Of a stretch of DNA of 20,912 nucleotides, positions 18,984 through 20,912 are shown in pieces; position 1 is the first letter of the stretch; every line of letters begins with the position of its first letter. The DNA is from a virus, in IMG/VR virus record IMGVR_UViG_3300036791_000617, positions 1 through 20,912 of that record. One strand, written 5' to 3'. The translations under genes were made by a program, and so were the position numbers. The notes under the pieces were generated by a model that made no database searches, was not told the DNA's origin, and worked only from the letters and a program-made list of their open reading frames with translations.

Positions 18984-20720
18984 TCAATGTACTGCCGGGT
19001 CCGGCGGCGGGCGGTGCGCCGCCAGAAGCGCCCACACCACTGCCCTGACCAGATGCGGCGCCCCGAGCGGCAGCAGCACCAACCCCGACGTTGTCTCCCG
19101 CACCGTCGCTTTCGTGACCGCGTCGTCGAGCTCGGCAGTAACAACGTCGTGGCAAACCTGCCCCGTCGCCGCCAGATCGCGTAGCAGCACCAGCCCCAAA
19201 CGGGTGTGCGCACCATGCCTCGCGTCCGCGATTCCTCGAAGGCCCATCGGCAGGCGGTCAAACAGCGACGCGCCAACCAAAACCCGCCGCACACCCCCAC
19301 CATCGGCCAGCGCCTGCACGTCCGCGACCGCGCTATCCCAGTCGCCACGCGGCCACCCATCCACCTCCCACCGCCCATCCGCCAGCCGGCGAGCACACCC
19401 CACCGCCGCACCCAGCCCGTAGTGGTCCTCCAGGCCGACGAACGCCGGCCCGTCCGCCACCCCAACCCCAGCCAGGCCGTCCCACCTCGCACGATCGATG
19501 AGAACTTCCGCCGGCGCGGCGCGTTGTAGCACCAGCGGCCACTGGTTCAGCCACTGCGCCCGGAACGCCTCGACGGGGTCGGGTTCGTCGACGTCCAACT
19601 GCCCACCGCCGCGAGCTCGGGCCAACGCCGCCGAGATCATCCCCTCCCGCTGAGCCGTCCAGTGCGGCGACGCCGCCCGCCACCCGTCACGATCCTCCAG
19701 CTGGGCGTTGCGCGGCGCCGACCACTCCACCAGCAGCACCGACTCGGGCGCGTCGAGCGTGTCGAACGCCGCCCGCCGCCTGTTCAACATCAGCGACGTC
19801 GCGGCACGGTGCGCCGTCGACACCAGAAGCAGCTGGGGTTGTTCGCGTTCGACCATCGTCGGTTCGATCCCATCATCAACCGCCGACGCCGACACCTTCC
19901 ACCCCTCATCCACCGCCGCCAACCCCGCACTGAGGCCATAAACGCCGGTGCGAGCCTTTATCACCCACCTAGACCCGTCGTCCAATTCGATGCTTTCCCG
20001 GCCGTTCGCCTCATACACCGTGAAATGGTCCTGATCCCGAGCCCAAATCCGCACCGGCCGCTGCACATCCCGACACACCGGCAAATCCTTCCCCGTATGC
20101 ACGATCACCTGCGGCTCCCCAAACCGACCCGTCTGCTGCAACCGCCACAACAACAGCTCCCGCAACCACCACGACTTCCCACACTGACGCGCCATCGTCA
20201 AAATCGCCGACGCCCACACCAACCGCCCGTCAGCATCCACCTCAAGCAGCCTGGTTGTCACCAGCCGCTGCCACCACCGGAACGGACGCCCAGTCCTCGC
20301 CGCCGCCGCATCGATCACCTCACCACCCACCGACCCGACCGCCGCCGGGTGCGGCGCCGTCATCAACCTCGGCCACGTCGCCTCCGCCGGCAGCTCCCGC
20401 AACTCATCCAGCCACGCCGCGCCATCCCACACCTCGCTATCGACCGGAAACCCATGCGGCTCCCCCTCGGCAACCTGGATCCGGTCGGTGCCCTTCAGCC
20501 CGCCGGCGGCGAGGTTGCACCGCTTATGAGCCGGCCCGAAATAGCCGCTGCGATCGTCGGTGTGATCCAGATGCCACGCCTCGCCCGGAAGGATCAGCTC
20601 ACCGCACCGGACGCAGCCGGTGGCGCCCTGGGCGACGATCGGCGCCCACGTCGCCCGCGTTCGCTTGTGCTGCGCACCGTAGCCCTGCTCTTTGCTCGTT
20701 CGCTGCCGGGTCGCGGTCAT
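18984..20720 (-). CDS. terL: Terminase large subunit with fused N-terminal HNH endonuclease
   Basis: A 578-residue protein that joins two parts normally made separately. Residues 10-75 are an HNH nuclease: Cys36-x2-Cys39, His50-Leu-Asp52-His53, His65 and Cys68-Asn69 (HKRCN). From about 120 is a terminase ATPase: Walker A ARQCGKS (177-183), Walker B LAAVDE (267-272), coupling motif LLLVSTAH (297-304). The C-terminal RNase H-like nuclease (425-578) looks impaired: the usual first Asp is GLED (Glu431/Asp432), the second sits in VLVGASL (480-486) without an acid, and the last in APHLVRA (554-560) has His where Asp is usual. The HNH part may therefore do the cutting. No separate small terminase was seen. 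Weak ribosome site AGGG before the ATG. Confidence 0.9.
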   Translation of the reverse strand: MTATRQRTSKEQGYGAQHKRTRATWAPIVAQGATGCVRCGELILPGEAWHLDHTDDRSGYFGPAHKRCNLAAGGLKGTDRIQVAEGEPHGFPVDSEVWDGAAWLDELRELPAEATWPRLMTAPHPAAVGSVGGEVIDAAAARTGRPFRWWQRLVTTRLLEVDADGRLVWASAILTMARQCGKSWWLRELLLWRLQQTGRFGEPQVIVHTGKDLPVCRDVQRPVRIWARDQDHFTVYEANGRESIELDDGSRWVIKARTGVYGLSAGLAAVDEGWKVSASAVDDGIEPTMVEREQPQLLLVSTAHRAATSLMLNRRRAAFDTLDAPESVLLVEWSAPRNAQLEDRDGWRAASPHWTAQREGMISAALARARGGGQLDVDEPDPVEAFRAQWLNQWPLVLQRAAPAEVLIDRARWDGLAGVGVADGPAFVGLEDHYGLGAAVGCARRLADGRWEVDGWPRGDWDSAVADVQALADGGGVRRVLVGASLFDRLPMGLRGIADARHGAHTRLGLVLLRDLAATGQVCHDVVTAELDDAVTKATVRETTSGLVLLPLGAPHLVRAVVWALLAAHRPPPDPAVH

Positions 20721-20912
20721 CGCCCTATTTTCGCCCGGAGAGGGAGATGATCGTCAAGAGGCCTCGCGCGGTGCGTACCTCAAAAAAATTCGGCCGTTCA
20801 ACTTTTCGATTTCGCGTTTCGTTTTTGCGATTGTTCGAAGCGAACTGCGAGCAGGATGGCGGGTGGGGTGGGGGGTGGGGGTGGCGTGCCGGGTGGTGGT
20901 GGCCGTGCCGGT
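20721..20912. other. Non-coding end region upstream of terminase
   Basis: No convincing gene in these 192 bp. Near the terminase start the DNA is mixed; 20781-20840 is AT-richer with A and T runs, unlike the rest of the window; 20851-20912 is extremely G-rich on the plus strand. A weak promoter-like TTGAAC lies upstream of the A/T run on the minus strand, without a good -10. The position just before terminase is where cos or pac and the late promoter are normally found. Confidence 0.4.
20861..20884 (+). other. G-quadruplex-type G-tract array
   Basis: Four runs of three to six G (ggg, gggg, gggggg, ggggg) separated by single T on the plus strand, ending about 30 bp from the window edge. Single-base loops make this a strong G-quadruplex motif by sequence. 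It lies upstream of terminase, where the packaging site should be. Confidence 0.6.

Noticed and set aside
19662-20750. 362-codon plus-strand frame antisense to terminase
   Set aside because: Extremely Arg/Pro/His-rich product with no domain; a shadow of the terminase gene.

Overview
The window looks like most or all of a small temperate tailed phage (siphovirus) of a high-GC Gram-positive, probably actinobacterial, host. The reasons are the high GC, GTG starts, an actinobacterial-type integration host factor, an HK97-type head module, one tape-measure gene, and tail and replication proteins typical of actinobacteriophages. I see no host housekeeping genes. Nearly everything is on the minus strand, so transcription runs from high to low coordinates; the one exception is a small HTH gene at 8371-8667.

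Following transcription: (1) 20720-15346 is packaging and head: an HNH-terminase fusion, a small acidic protein, portal, prohead protease, major capsid protein and a Pro-Glu-repeat protein. (2) 15346-8664 is connector and tail: head-tail adaptor, tail terminator-like protein, tail tube, HK97 gp10-like protein, two tail assembly chaperones, tape measure, two minor tail proteins and a collagen-like tail protein. (3) 8667-7345 is the switch region: a divergent HTH gene, a promoter/operator zone, a PAS-HTH putative repressor and a coupled small membrane protein. (4) 7341-3160 is an early operon: RecB/Cas4-like exonuclease, zinc-binding protein, RecT-like annealing protein, winged-helix replication initiator with a 22-bp iteron array at its 3' end, an unknown protein, an mIHF-like DNA-bending protein, a Hjc-like nuclease, a helical protein and an excisionase. 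(5) 3155-1867 holds the tyrosine integrase and attP. The attP core is the 5' half of a tRNA-Gly(CCC) gene, flanked on both sides by 11-bp-period arm-type repeats. (6) 1835-1 holds a tail protein, a small acidic protein, an amidase endolysin and two membrane proteins (candidate holins); the last runs off the left end.

Phage genes lie on both sides of the tRNA fragment, so the DNA is in the free (attP) form, not an integrated prophage. On integration the phage would be opened at 2010-2054. The tail/lysis block would then sit next to one host junction and the integrase next to the other. Adjacent genes are very often joined by 4-bp ATGA/GTGA overlaps, which implies strong translational coupling. 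The observations most worth following are the HNH-TerL fusion whose own RNase H site looks degenerate, the attP that supplies the 5' (not 3') half of a tRNA, the PAS-domain repressor lacking a visible self-cleavage domain, and the compact iteron origin.
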